Source: an uncultured Prochlorococcus sp.
GTDB taxonomy: Bacteria > Cyanobacteriota > Cyanobacteriia > PCC-6307 > Cyanobiaceae
DNA: 19,076 bases
Direction of reading: 5' to 3'
NCBI GenBank assembly: GCA_902572675.1
Contig: CACGGY010000014.1
Span: 1-19,076 of the forward strand
Made by a program: the position numbers and the translations under genes. Below the pieces are notes generated by a model. It saw only the letters and a program-made list of their open reading frames with translations, did not search any database and was not told where the DNA came from. Below are positions 8,162-15,294 of the stretch, piece by piece; position 1 is the first letter of the stretch; each line of letters opens with the position of its first letter.

Positions 8162-9172
8162 TTAGTTTAATTCAAGATCATCGTAAATTTCATTATCTGA
8201 ACCAGCAAATGCAACCCATAATGGGAATTGAAGTATTGGAATTTCAACAGAGGTTTCTGCTGCATCAATAATAATAAATGGCAATTCTTCATTAGCTTCT
8301 AATCTATCAGCTCTCTCGATGACACCTTCAGGCCTTTCAAAAAGAACAATCCCACTATTAGGTCCAAAGTCATCCCTTGTAAGACCAAGTGAATCTTGAA
8401 GAATTCTTCTCCATTCACCTAATCTTTCAGGCTGAGAAGCTAAAATAAGAGTCTGAAACTGATCTCCATATAATTCTCCAAGAATAGATATTAAACCCGC
8501 TGATAACAATGCATTTTTTTGTCGAGAACCTCTACTTTCAAGAGAACCTCTTCCGCCCATGTTAAAGAACCAATCATCCATAATTTCTATATCTGATGAA
8601 TCAAGACTCCGTCTTAATTTCCAAGGTTCTGCATAAAAGTCAGGTTGTTCCGTAAAACTTGAAAAGCAACTTTTTATAATCTCCTCATCTGGCTTAAATG
8701 TTTCAGAAAGAGCAGGAACATTAACCACATTGCTCGCTACATTGTTTTGTTTCTCTTCATCGAGTGGAGATGGCTTTACGATTATTGGTTCAGAAACTAA
8801 TTCAAGTTTCTCTACGTTTTGTGAAAGATTCTGCAAAGCTCCAGTTAAATACTCCTGAAAGCCTTTTACTCTCTTAGCGATATTATCTGACTGTCCTTTG
8901 AAATTTGATTCAATATCTTTTTCTAGCTCATTTTTTTTTGTTTCTAACTCTTTTATTTCTTCAACTAAAGAGTCTTTTTTTGAAACGAGATCTCTAAAAA
9001 TTTCATTAGAAATTTCATCAAAAGATTTATTTGATTTGTCGTTTTTTGGTGTAATTTTTTTATTTTGCGTTGTATTTTTCTTACTAATTTGTTTGGTTTT
9101 ATCATCTGAAATTGACTTATCTACTATTAATTCCTTTTCAGGATTATTGTCGGAAATTTCTGTATTGGTCAT
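8162..9172 (-). CDS. DUF3086 family cyanobacterial protein with coiled coil
   Basis: The 336-residue protein has three visible parts. Residues 1-50 are a low-complexity, Lys/Asn/Asp/Ser-rich tail. A predicted coiled coil of Lys/Glu heptads spans about 55-100 (EEIKELETKKNELEKDIE) and continues into an amphipathic stretch. After a linker there is a conserved C-terminal domain, about 165-336, with many aromatic and acidic residues (EPWKLRRSLDSSDIEIMDDWF, GRGSLESRGSRQKNALLSAG). I recognise this C-terminal style as the cyanobacterial DUF3086 family. No catalytic motif, signal peptide or membrane helix is seen. It sits between the DUF3119 gene (35-base gap) and plsY (5-base gap). Function is unknown; the context suggests a link to membrane lipid assembly, which is inference only. 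Confidence 0.8.
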   Translation of the reverse strand: MTNTEISDNNPEKELIVDKSISDDKTKQISKKNTTQNKKITPKNDKSNKSFDEISNEIFRDLVSKKDSLVEEIKELETKKNELEKDIESNFKGQSDNIAKRVKGFQEYLTGALQNLSQNVEKLELVSEPIIVKPSPLDEEKQNNVASNVVNVPALSETFKPDEEIIKSCFSSFTEQPDFYAEPWKLRRSLDSSDIEIMDDWFFNMGGRGSLESRGSRQKNALLSAGLISILGELYGDQFQTLILASQPERLGEWRRILQDSLGLTRDDFGPNSGIVLFERPEGVIERADRLEANEELPFIIIDAAETSVEIPILQFPLWVAFAGSDNEIYDDLELN

Positions 9173-9207
9173 TTAAATAATTTTGATTAATAGGCAAAGT
9201 CTGAATT

Positions 9208-9612
9208 TTAAGAATTTTTAATTTCCAGGGAGTCAACTTTTTTTATGAGCTCATCTTTTAATTGCTTTGGATTAAATAAAATTGGTAATAAATGGGGACT
9301 GGACTTTTCTCTAAAATAAAAAATACCTGGGATAATAGGGAAAAAGAATTTCCATGCAATCCAGTTTTTGAATGGAAAAATTCTAATCTCTTTCCCTAAT
9401 TGTAAAACGATAAAATCATCATTTGTTATTTTTATTCTTAAGGTGAATGACTGAAGTAATAAAAAAAAGCTAAAAGAAGCAAAAACTATTGTTGGCAAAG
9501 AACCAATATTCAAAAACAAAAGCATAAAACTTAAAACTATTAGAATGATTGGCAACTGAAATGATGGAGATATTATTACTGGTTCCTCTTTTTTTGATTT
9601 AGTTTTAAACAT
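9208..9612 (-). CDS. DUF3119 family membrane protein
   Basis: This small membrane protein (134 residues from ATG at 9612) has two adjacent hydrophobic segments near the N-terminus (about residues 18-52, LPIILIVLSFMLLFL and the following stretch). A compact domain follows that resembles a PH-like bacterial membrane-associated fold (residues TNDDFIVLQLGKEIRIFPF, then WKFFFPIIPGIFYFRE). I assign it to the cyanobacterial DUF3119 family from memory of that pattern. An alternative TTG at 9624 would add four residues and overlap the upstream mlaE-like gene by eight bases; the ATG leaves a four-base gap and is preferred. It is almost certainly co-transcribed with the permease gene. The function is unknown. 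Confidence 0.8.
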   Translation of the reverse strand: MFKTKSKKEEPVIISPSFQLPIILIVLSFMLLFLNIGSLPTIVFASFSFFLLLQSFTLRIKITNDDFIVLQLGKEIRIFPFKNWIAWKFFFPIIPGIFYFREKSSPHLLPILFNPKQLKDELIKKVDSLEIKNS

Positions 9613-9616
9613 AGGA

Positions 9617-10372
9617 TCATCCAAATAAAATTTGTGTTAGTAATACATCCATTAAAGATACAGTAACGAGAGTCATCACAACTGCGCCTGTTGTACTCGT
9701 TCCAACCTCTTTTGGACCACCTTTAGTTGTGAGTCCATATCCACAAGCAATGATTGAAATAAGTAATCCGAAGACTACAGATTTTATTAACATTGAAGTT
9801 AAGTCTGTACTAGTTAAACTTACATTACCTGATCTTACAGATGTCCAAAAAACTATTGGAGGAACTTTATAAAAAATTGTGCTCCAAATTTGTCCGCTCC
9901 ATAAAGCTACAGATAAAAATAAAAGACACTGTATTGGTGACATTATTACCATCGAAAGTAACCTTGGTACTACCAAATATTGGACTGGTTCGGTCCTTAA
10001 CATAGTTATTGCCTCAATTTGTTCAGTAACTTTCATAGTGCCAAGTTGAGCAGCATATGCAGTTGCAACCTTTCCAGTCATTAAAGTAGCAGTTAGAAGA
10101 GGAGCCATTTCTCTCGCCATGCCTACAGCTAATAAACCTCCAATTTCACTTGAAACACCCATGCTTGTAAGTTGTGATGCAACTTGAATATTAAAAACTG
10201 TACCTGCGGCAATTCCCGTAATTAATACAATTAACAAACTTCCAGGACCTGACTCCATAAGTTGGTCAAAGAGATCATTTTTGGAAATTTTACCTTTAAA
10301 GATAAAATTAATTGCTTGCCCGCCAATGATTAAGCTGCTTAGAAGTCTTTTGAGAAAATTAAGGTAATACAT
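9617..10372 (-). CDS. MlaE/TGD1-like lipid ABC transporter permease
   Basis: The protein is a 251-residue ABC permease of the MlaE (YrbE, plant TGD1) family, which moves phospholipids or galactolipid precursors between membranes. It has about five hydrophobic segments. The conserved cytoplasmic region reads GMAREMAPLLTATLMTGK followed by GTMKVTEQIEAI (about 84-122), an EAA-like coupling loop to the ATPase. The partner ATPase (MlaF-like) and the substrate-binding MCE protein (MlaD/TGD2-like) are not in the window; in cyanobacteria they are often encoded apart. It lies 10 bases downstream of the symporter gene and directly before DUF3119. By analogy to TGD1 it may serve thylakoid or outer-membrane lipid transfer; the direction of transport cannot be told from sequence. 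Confidence 0.9.
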   Translation of the reverse strand: MYYLNFLKRLLSSLIIGGQAINFIFKGKISKNDLFDQLMESGPGSLLIVLITGIAAGTVFNIQVASQLTSMGVSSEIGGLLAVGMAREMAPLLTATLMTGKVATAYAAQLGTMKVTEQIEAITMLRTEPVQYLVVPRLLSMVIMSPIQCLLFLSVALWSGQIWSTIFYKVPPIVFWTSVRSGNVSLTSTDLTSMLIKSVVFGLLISIIACGYGLTTKGGPKEVGTSTTGAVVMTLVTVSLMDVLLTQILFG

Positions 10373-10382
10373 ATTCTTTATA

Positions 10383-11780
10383 TTAGTTTGTAATTAATTT
10401 CCCATCCCATTTTCTCATGATTAAAAGACCAATTATTACCAGTATTGAGGGTATCAACCCAATACATAATCTAATAGTTAATTGTGCTGAGTAGCATTGT
10501 TCAATTATATTTATACCGTCTTTATCAACAATGCATGATTGATAACCAGATAAATACAATAAAAATCCTAATAATTGAACACTAAATGCGATGCCAATCT
10601 TCTGAATAAGTACCATCCAAGCAGTATATAATCCTGCTGGTTTCTCTGGATCTTCGTCTATCGCATCAGGAAGTAGTGACCAAGGGATAAGAAAAGCGGT
10701 TGAAGCTCCAATACCAATAAGACAGATTATGAAAATTAAGAGAATGAAAAGAAATATGTTACCGGCATTTAGGAATAAACTATCTCCAACACCTGAAATT
10801 TTTGATAATGAAGGTAAAAATAAAGCTGCCGTACATGAAACAATCCACATAATCGATCCATAGTTTAAAGCTGAAATCCTATTCAATTTATTTGATACTC
10901 TGGTCCATATTTGTAAACCCACTAAAGCGCTAATTTGGAAAGGTATTGGGATCCACTTAGCAATATATGTTGGTACATTCAGTACATCCTCTACATAGAT
11001 TAACGCTACCGTTTGCATCAATTGTAAGGCGCACCAGAGAAGAATATAAAGAGTAATAACTTTTAGGAATTTTTTATTTCTGAAGATCCTTTTGAATTGA
11101 AGTGTTATTGCTTCAACTTTTCCTGAGGGCCTTCTTGCTTTTTTTGCAAATGGAGCCAATCCCCAACAAGAAATTAATGTTGCAGCAACTGCGATGCATC
11201 CACTAATTTTACCCATTAAAAAATATTCATTATTTGCTGATCCTTCAGAACCTAATACAATTCCAGCAATAATCAAACCAGTTAGTCCTGCAATTATTGA
11301 GCCAGTAAATCTAGATGCGTTTAGCCTTGTTCTTATTGCTGTTTCTTCAGAAATTTCAGTAGATAGAGCTGCAAAAGGAAGATTAATACTCGTATAAGCA
11401 GTCATTACGACTATAGAAATTATGGCATAGTAAATAGTCTTGGTTAGCACTGAACCAGTGGGCGTCCACCATATCGCAGCTAAAGAGAAACCAAGAGGAA
11501 CAGATGCTGCCACCATCCAAGGGATTCTAGGCCCCCATCTAGATTTGGTACGATCACTTAACCATCCAATTAACGGATCATTTACTGCATCCCATATTTT
11601 TATTAACATTAATAATGAACCTGCAATGATTACTGGTAAACCAGCAGAAATAAAGAATTTGAACAGAAAAAAACCAAATTGCGTCGCGACTAAACCTGTA
11701 CCTGCGTCTCCTAGTCCATAAGAGAACATTAATCTTGTTGTTGATCGAGTTATATTTTTTTTCGAGTGTGAATTTTCCAA
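10383..11780 (-). CDS. GPH-family (MelB-like) sugar:cation symporter, TTG start
   Basis: This is a 465-residue major facilitator protein with about twelve hydrophobic segments, resembling the glycoside-pentoside-hexuronide:cation symporters. Family marks are the N-terminal FSYGLGDAGTGL and the loop after helix 2, KIWDAVNDPLIGWLSDRT with Asp64, Asp68 and Asp76, then RWGPRIPWM. The second half carries PWSLLPDAIDEDPE, the matching inter-helix motif. The substrate is unknown; sugars, or in some relatives lipids or osmolytes, are possible. No in-frame ATG precedes the TTG at 11778-11780, and the first internal Met (residue 18) would lose part of the first conserved segment, so TTG is the likely start. 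It heads a tight minus-strand unit with the lipid permease (10-base gap), DUF3119, DUF3086 and plsY. Confidence 0.88.
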   Translation of the reverse strand: MENSHSKKNITRSTTRLMFSYGLGDAGTGLVATQFGFFLFKFFISAGLPVIIAGSLLMLIKIWDAVNDPLIGWLSDRTKSRWGPRIPWMVAASVPLGFSLAAIWWTPTGSVLTKTIYYAIISIVVMTAYTSINLPFAALSTEISEETAIRTRLNASRFTGSIIAGLTGLIIAGIVLGSEGSANNEYFLMGKISGCIAVAATLISCWGLAPFAKKARRPSGKVEAITLQFKRIFRNKKFLKVITLYILLWCALQLMQTVALIYVEDVLNVPTYIAKWIPIPFQISALVGLQIWTRVSNKLNRISALNYGSIMWIVSCTAALFLPSLSKISGVGDSLFLNAGNIFLFILLIFIICLIGIGASTAFLIPWSLLPDAIDEDPEKPAGLYTAWMVLIQKIGIAFSVQLLGFLLYLSGYQSCIVDKDGINIIEQCYSAQLTIRLCIGLIPSILVIIGLLIMRKWDGKLITN

Positions 11781-11841
11781 TCTTTTTACTTTGTTGATTG
11801 TTTGATAATGTATTATTGCAGTGGTAATTCTATTACTTAAT
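11781..11841. promoter_or_regulatory. divergent promoter region for tRNA-Gly and the symporter-plsY unit
   Basis: Only 61 bases separate the two divergent genes. On the plus strand TATTAT at 11811-11816 sits about 25 bases before the tRNA 5' end, a position suitable for a -10 element of a tRNA promoter; GATAAT at 11804-11809 is an alternative. No -35 element at proper spacing is convincing. Confidence 0.35.
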
Positions 11842-11912
11842 GCGGGCGTGGTTTAGTGGTAAAACCTCAGCCTTCCAAGCTGAAGATGCGGGTTCGATTC
11901 CCGCCGCCCGCT
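11842..11912 (+). tRNA. tRNA-Gly (anticodon UCC)
   Basis: The 71-base sequence folds into a full cloverleaf. A perfect 7-bp acceptor stem pairs GCGGGCG with CGCCCGC, followed by discriminator T. The D-stem GTTT/AAAC encloses AGTGGTA. The anticodon stem TCAGC/GCTGA encloses loop CTTCCAA, giving anticodon TCC, and the T-arm is GCGGG-TTCGATT-CCCGC. It reads GGA and, by wobble, possibly other glycine codons. No CCA is encoded, as is common in cyanobacteria. It ends one base before the stop codon of the convergent glgX gene. Confidence 0.98.
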
Positions 11913-11913
11913 T

Positions 11914-13947
11914 TTAGAATATATTATTTTTTGCCCCAAATACTTCTTCTGAAATGATTAATAAAGAGCTTCTACTCTTTATTGAAATAGTTTTTTCATT
12001 TATAGTTAAGGGTTCAAAAATCGCAGGCATGCTAGTGTCAATAACTTTTAACCAATTATATTTACATTTTGGCAAGGGGAAATCGATGCTATCTGAATAT
12101 GCATTTAAACCTATCCAGACCTGCGGATTAGTATTTCCTTTATTAAGGCTAAAAGCAATTGTGTGAGACCAACTACTCCAATCGGGGCTATCTAACTTTG
12201 TTCCATGCCAATGATATGTTGGAATCTTTTGGTTGGATTGATTGTTAGGGAAGAATGATGGATTAAAAATTTCTATTAGTTTCTTTCGAATTTTTATGAC
12301 GTATTTAAAATATTCTAATAATTCTAAATCTTGTTGACCATGTTCCCAATTCATCCAGCCCAATAAATTATTTTGGCACCAAGAATTATTGTTACCGCCT
12401 TGTGACCTTCCTATCTCATCACCCATAAGTACCATTGGAACACCTTTAGAAATAAGTAAACTAAGAATAAGATTTTTTTGTTGTCTCTTTCTTAAATCAT
12501 TGATTAATAAGTTTGTAGTTGGTCCCTCCACACCATGATTCCAAGAATTGTTATGGTTATCTCCATCTCTATTTTGTTCGCTATTGGCAAAATTATGTTT
12601 TCTATTGAAAGTTACTAAATCTTTTAGAGTGAATCCATCATGTGAAGTAATAAAATTTATTGATTTTGGGAGGATTTTATCTTCTTTATAAATCGATGGA
12701 CTACCCTTTATTTTATCTCTCATATTCCAAGCTGTATCTTTATCACCCTTCCAAAATCTCCGCAAGTCATCTCTAAAATGACCATTCCAAGTAAAAGTAT
12801 TCTTAGATGGGAAATCACCCAATTTATATAAACCACCACAATCCCAGGGTTCACTTATAAATTTTATGTCAGCAAGTTCTGGTTCGCAATCTATATCTTC
12901 AAAAATTGGAGGATTATCGAGTGGCGAGAGGTTTTCTCCTCTTGATAGGGCAATACCTAAATCAAATCTAAAACCATCTACTCCAAATTCGCTCGCCCAA
13001 CATTTTAATGATTCGATTATTAGTTTTCTAACTAATCCTCTGTTTGCGGCAATAGTGTTCCCACAACCAGATACGTCCTGATAATTTTTATCTTTCCCAA
13101 TAAAGTAATAAAGATTTTCATCTATACCTTTCCAAGATATCGCTGGTCCTTGGGAATCTCCTTCAGAAGTATGATTGTATACGACATCTAAAATAACTTC
13201 AATGTCTGCCTTATGACATTCCTCTACTAATTTTCTAAATTCCTCTCTATTTTTTGCAGCTGATTCATTCGAAAGGTATTCAAAATGCGGAGTAAACCAA
13301 TTAATTGGACTATAACCCCAAAAATTTTCTAAACCATTTGGTGCGTCCGTCGGATCAAAACAAAAAATTGGAAGTAATTCAATTGTTGTAATTCCGAGTT
13401 CTTTGAGATATGGAATTTTGGTTAAAAATTTCTTAAAACAACTATCATCTTTATCAATTGATTCAGTAAAGGCTTTTATATGGAGTTCATAAATAATTGT
13501 TGATTCCCAAGAATGTTTTGGTCTTGGATAGTCTTTAAAATTAAATAATTCTCTATCACAAACAACACTTTTAAGACAAGAATTGGTATTTTCATGTGTT
13601 TCTAAAGCATTTTCTCTTTTATAAGACTCCCATCCAGTAATACCCCTCGAACATGGATCAAGTAATACTTTTTTTTCGTAATTATTATTAATCCCATTGT
13701 TTTTTTGTTTTACTCTAAAAGCATAAAAACAACCTTCATTTAGATTTTTTACCTCCGCATGCCAATAGGGACCTGTATTATGACTCTGATCTAGTTTCAA
13801 TATACTTTTTGGGGAAATAGAGCCCTCTTTCTCAAACAATAAGATTTCAACATATTCTGCATTTGTGGCTACTAGGGAAAAATTAACTCCTCGTGAAGTT
13901 AGTGAACTTCCTAAGGGAAATGGGTTACCTTTATTGATATTAGTCAC
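11914..13947 (-). CDS. glgX: glycogen debranching enzyme / isoamylase-type GlgX, GTG start
   Basis: This is a family GH13 enzyme (677 residues) that hydrolyses alpha-1,6 branches during glycogen breakdown in the cytosol. An N-terminal CBM48-like domain occupies about 1-130 (PLGSSLTSRGVNFSLVA). The catalytic (beta/alpha)8 barrel follows with all conserved regions: DVVYNHTSEG (254-263), GFRFDLG with nucleophile Asp329, SEPWD with acid/base Glu366, and TSHDGFT with Asp437. The C-terminal beta domain covers roughly the last 90 residues. The start codon is GTG at 13945-13947. A five-codon frame beginning with ATG at 13959-13961 ends in a TGA that overlaps this GTG. The 3' end abuts tRNA-Gly in convergent orientation with no separate terminator visible. 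Confidence 0.95.
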   Translation of the reverse strand: MTNINKGNPFPLGSSLTSRGVNFSLVATNAEYVEILLFEKEGSISPKSILKLDQSHNTGPYWHAEVKNLNEGCFYAFRVKQKNNGINNNYEKKVLLDPCSRGITGWESYKRENALETHENTNSCLKSVVCDRELFNFKDYPRPKHSWESTIIYELHIKAFTESIDKDDSCFKKFLTKIPYLKELGITTIELLPIFCFDPTDAPNGLENFWGYSPINWFTPHFEYLSNESAAKNREEFRKLVEECHKADIEVILDVVYNHTSEGDSQGPAISWKGIDENLYYFIGKDKNYQDVSGCGNTIAANRGLVRKLIIESLKCWASEFGVDGFRFDLGIALSRGENLSPLDNPPIFEDIDCEPELADIKFISEPWDCGGLYKLGDFPSKNTFTWNGHFRDDLRRFWKGDKDTAWNMRDKIKGSPSIYKEDKILPKSINFITSHDGFTLKDLVTFNRKHNFANSEQNRDGDNHNNSWNHGVEGPTTNLLINDLRKRQQKNLILSLLISKGVPMVLMGDEIGRSQGGNNNSWCQNNLLGWMNWEHGQQDLELLEYFKYVIKIRKKLIEIFNPSFFPNNQSNQKIPTYHWHGTKLDSPDWSSWSHTIAFSLNKGNTNPQVWIGLNAYSDSIDFPLPKCKYNWLKVIDTSMPAIFEPLTINEKTISIKSRSSLLIISEEVFGAKNNIF

Positions 13948-14328
13948 TTTCTCTTTATCATTAATTAACTATATATTTAGATAATTTATTCAAATTACTG
14001 ATACTAGAATAATAGATACAAAATTAGGAAAAAAACTAAAATATAAGGTTTCACTAATCAACTTTATTAGATTTTGAGATTATTAATTTCCAAATTAATT
14101 ATAGTTTGTCTATCCATCTTCTTAGTGCATAAAAAGATTTAGAGAGAAAGCTTAATTCGAGAAAACCAGGTTTTTCTTGATTTCAAAATACAAATTATGC
14201 TTTTTCATGTGATGAGAAGGAAATATATCTGAAAATTAATAAAACATAATAAATGGCTCAAATGCTTAACTTTATTAATCTTTGAAATTTCCTCTTTGAT
14301 AAATTAATTTAGATTATTCAAGGGTAAA
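13948..14328. other. long AT-rich stretch without an intact gene
   Basis: About 380 bases with stops in every frame and no RNA gene that I can recognise. It must contain the glgX promoter on the minus strand. The only protein-like signal is a pair of short minus-strand frames at 14099-14208, listed separately. A weak GAAAACC/GGTTTTTC inverted repeat at 14161-14176 lies within that fragment. Confidence 0.6.
14099..14208 (-). pseudogene. possible frameshifted small gene remnant
   Basis: Two overlapping minus-strand frames look like pieces of one short gene. The first starts with ATG at 14206-14208 and reads MKKHNLYFEIKKNLVFSN before stopping. The second is open at 14099-14182 without a start codon and ends KSFYALRRWIDKL then TAA. 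Adding one A in the short A-run they share (complement of 14173-14177) would join them into about 36 residues. The second part has protein-like composition (aromatic and basic clusters) rather than random AT translation. It could be a decayed gene, a sequencing error, or chance. Confidence 0.25.
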
Positions 14329-14496
14329 TCAAGTGGTACCAATACTTCTTAGCTGTTTTATAGTTAAAGGGGCTAATTTTATATAAGAAAAAAGTGAGTC
14401 TATAAAAATAAATAGTAGAGCTAAAAATGTCCCAAAGATATGTATAAAGCTTTGCGCCGCCGGCATTTTTGGTTGCCGTATTTGTATTTGCTCCAT
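14329..14496 (-). CDS. small putative single-helix membrane protein, 55 residues
   Basis: A complete minus-strand frame runs from ATG (14494-14496) to TGA (14329-14331), divergent from the HU gene. The product starts MEQIQIRQPKMPAAQSF, continues into a hydrophobic segment at about residues 17-35 (FIHIFGTFLALLFIFID), and has a short basic tail (IKLAPLTIKQLRS). The layout of a polar head, one helix and a basic tail suits a small membrane protein. Third codon positions are mostly A or T, like neighbouring genes, though the head has a GC-rich patch (CCG GCG GCG). No Shine-Dalgarno sequence is evident, which is common in this genome. I do not recognise a family. A 30-codon plus-strand frame (14440-14532) overlaps it and is less protein-like. 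Confidence 0.45.
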   Translation of the reverse strand: MEQIQIRQPKMPAAQSFIHIFGTFLALLFIFIDSLFSYIKLAPLTIKQLRSIGTT

Positions 14497-14570
14497 ATGA
14501 TATGCAAGTTCGAGGTTTTTAGGCTTGCTTAAAACACATGTCTTTAAATCTCTGCTTTATAAACAATTCA

Positions 14571-14846
14571 ATGAACAAAGCTGATTTAGTAAACCTTGTT
14601 GCTGCTCGTACAGAGCTCACAAAAACTGATGTTTCTTTAGTTGTTGATGCAGCTATCGAAACTATTGTTGACTCAGTAGTGGAAGGCAAAAAAGTCTCCA
14701 TACTAGGATTTGGCTCTTTCGAGCCAAGAGATCGTTCTGCAAGACAGGGATTAAACCCTAAGACAGGCGAAAAAATAGCAATACCTGCTAAAAGAGTTCC
14801 AACATTTTCTGCCGGTAAACTTTTTAAGGATAGAGTTCAAGGGTAA
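14571..14846 (+). CDS. hup: DNA-binding protein HU
   Basis: HU is a nucleoid-associated dimer that bends DNA without strong sequence preference. The 91-residue length is standard. The two N-terminal helices (MNKADLVNLVA...DVSLVVDAAIETIVDSV) and the central GFGSFEPRDR are followed by the DNA-embracing arm with the family signature RQGLNPKTGE and the intercalating proline. The C-terminal helix is FSAGKLFKDRV. An open frame extends upstream to an ATG at 14538, but the family N-terminus MNKADLV fixes the start at 14571. A strong intrinsic terminator lies 31 bases after the stop, so HU is a single-gene transcript or the last gene of one. Its promoter must lie between 14497 and 14570 or overlap the small divergent ORF. 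Confidence 0.96.
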   Translation: MNKADLVNLVAARTELTKTDVSLVVDAAIETIVDSVVEGKKVSILGFGSFEPRDRSARQGLNPKTGEKIAIPAKRVPTFSAGKLFKDRVQG

Positions 14847-14876
14847 TCTTTGTAATCTATTTCCTCTTTTTATGCC

Positions 14877-14906
14877 AAGGTGCTCTTTTAGAGCATCTTT
14901 TTTTTT
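14877..14906 (+). terminator. rho-independent terminator of the HU gene
   Basis: AAGGTGCTCT at 14877-14886 pairs with AGAGCATCTT at 14890-14899, a ten-pair stem with one G-T pair. The tight three-base loop probably opens to five. The stem runs into a tract of nine T residues (14898-14906). This is the clearest intrinsic terminator in the window. Confidence 0.9.
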
Positions 14907-14982
14907 ATTTCAATAAAATGAAAGTAGCTAAATGACCAAAACTATTAAAAAGGCATTTCAAATTTTGAAGTCTTAAGAAGTA

Positions 14983-15294
14983 ATGAAATATTTAACTTTT
15001 TTATTACTAAAATTTTTGTTGTTATCTAATTTTGTTATGGCAGAAACAATACCAACAAAATTCAAGATTTTAAAAGAAGCAAGTTATTGTATTAAAGATT
15101 CTCAAGCCCAAGTTTGTAAAAATTTATTTTCTGAAATAGAAGAACTTCAATTACTTGTATTTGATCAAAATAGATTCAAATGTCAATCAAGCTTATTGGG
15201 GATGCAGTCGGCAATTATTGAAGCTTATTTTTATAAAAATTCCTCAAATGAGAGAATTTCATTAATGATGCCATATGTGATTAAAAATTGTTAA
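14983..15294 (+). CDS. small secreted hypothetical protein with four cysteines
   Basis: The 103-residue protein begins with a typical signal peptide: Lys2, a hydrophobic core to about residue 17, and VMA|ET as a likely cleavage site at residue 20. The mature part of about 83 residues has four cysteines (36, 45, 67 and the C-terminal residue 103), which could form two disulfides outside the cytoplasm. No family is recognised. AAGAAG six bases before the ATG is a plausible ribosome binding site. It follows the HU terminator, so it should have its own promoter in 14907-14982. A 14-codon frame at 14932-14976 ends six bases before it and is of uncertain meaning. Confidence 0.75.
   Translation: MKYLTFLLLKFLLLSNFVMAETIPTKFKILKEASYCIKDSQAQVCKNLFSEIEELQLLVFDQNRFKCQSSLLGMQSAIIEAYFYKNSSNERISLMMPYVIKNC

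Noticed and set aside
8898..9176. Plus-strand open frame opposite the 5' part of the DUF3086 gene
   Set aside because: It is the complement of a Lys/Glu/Asp-rich coiled coil, which gives Phe/Ser/Leu-rich antisense translation. It is a shadow, not a membrane protein gene.
11842..11912. tRNA-Gly as an integration site for a mobile element or phage
   Set aside because: No integrase gene, no repeated tRNA 3' fragment and no foreign-looking block is found on either side; both neighbours are ordinary core-type genes.
14158..14178. Inverted repeat GAAAACC/GGTTTTTC as a terminator or attachment site
   Set aside because: The stem has a very small loop, a mismatch near its base and no T-run after it, and there is no integrase or second copy nearby.
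14440..14532. A 30-codon plus-strand frame before HU
   Set aside because: It overlaps the longer minus-strand small ORF, has an unusual composition rich in Arg, His, Trp and Tyr, and no ribosome binding site.
14932..14976. A 14-codon frame ending six bases before the four-cysteine protein gene
   Set aside because: It is too short to support; no regulatory codon run or clear ribosome binding site was seen. A chance frame is the simplest reading.
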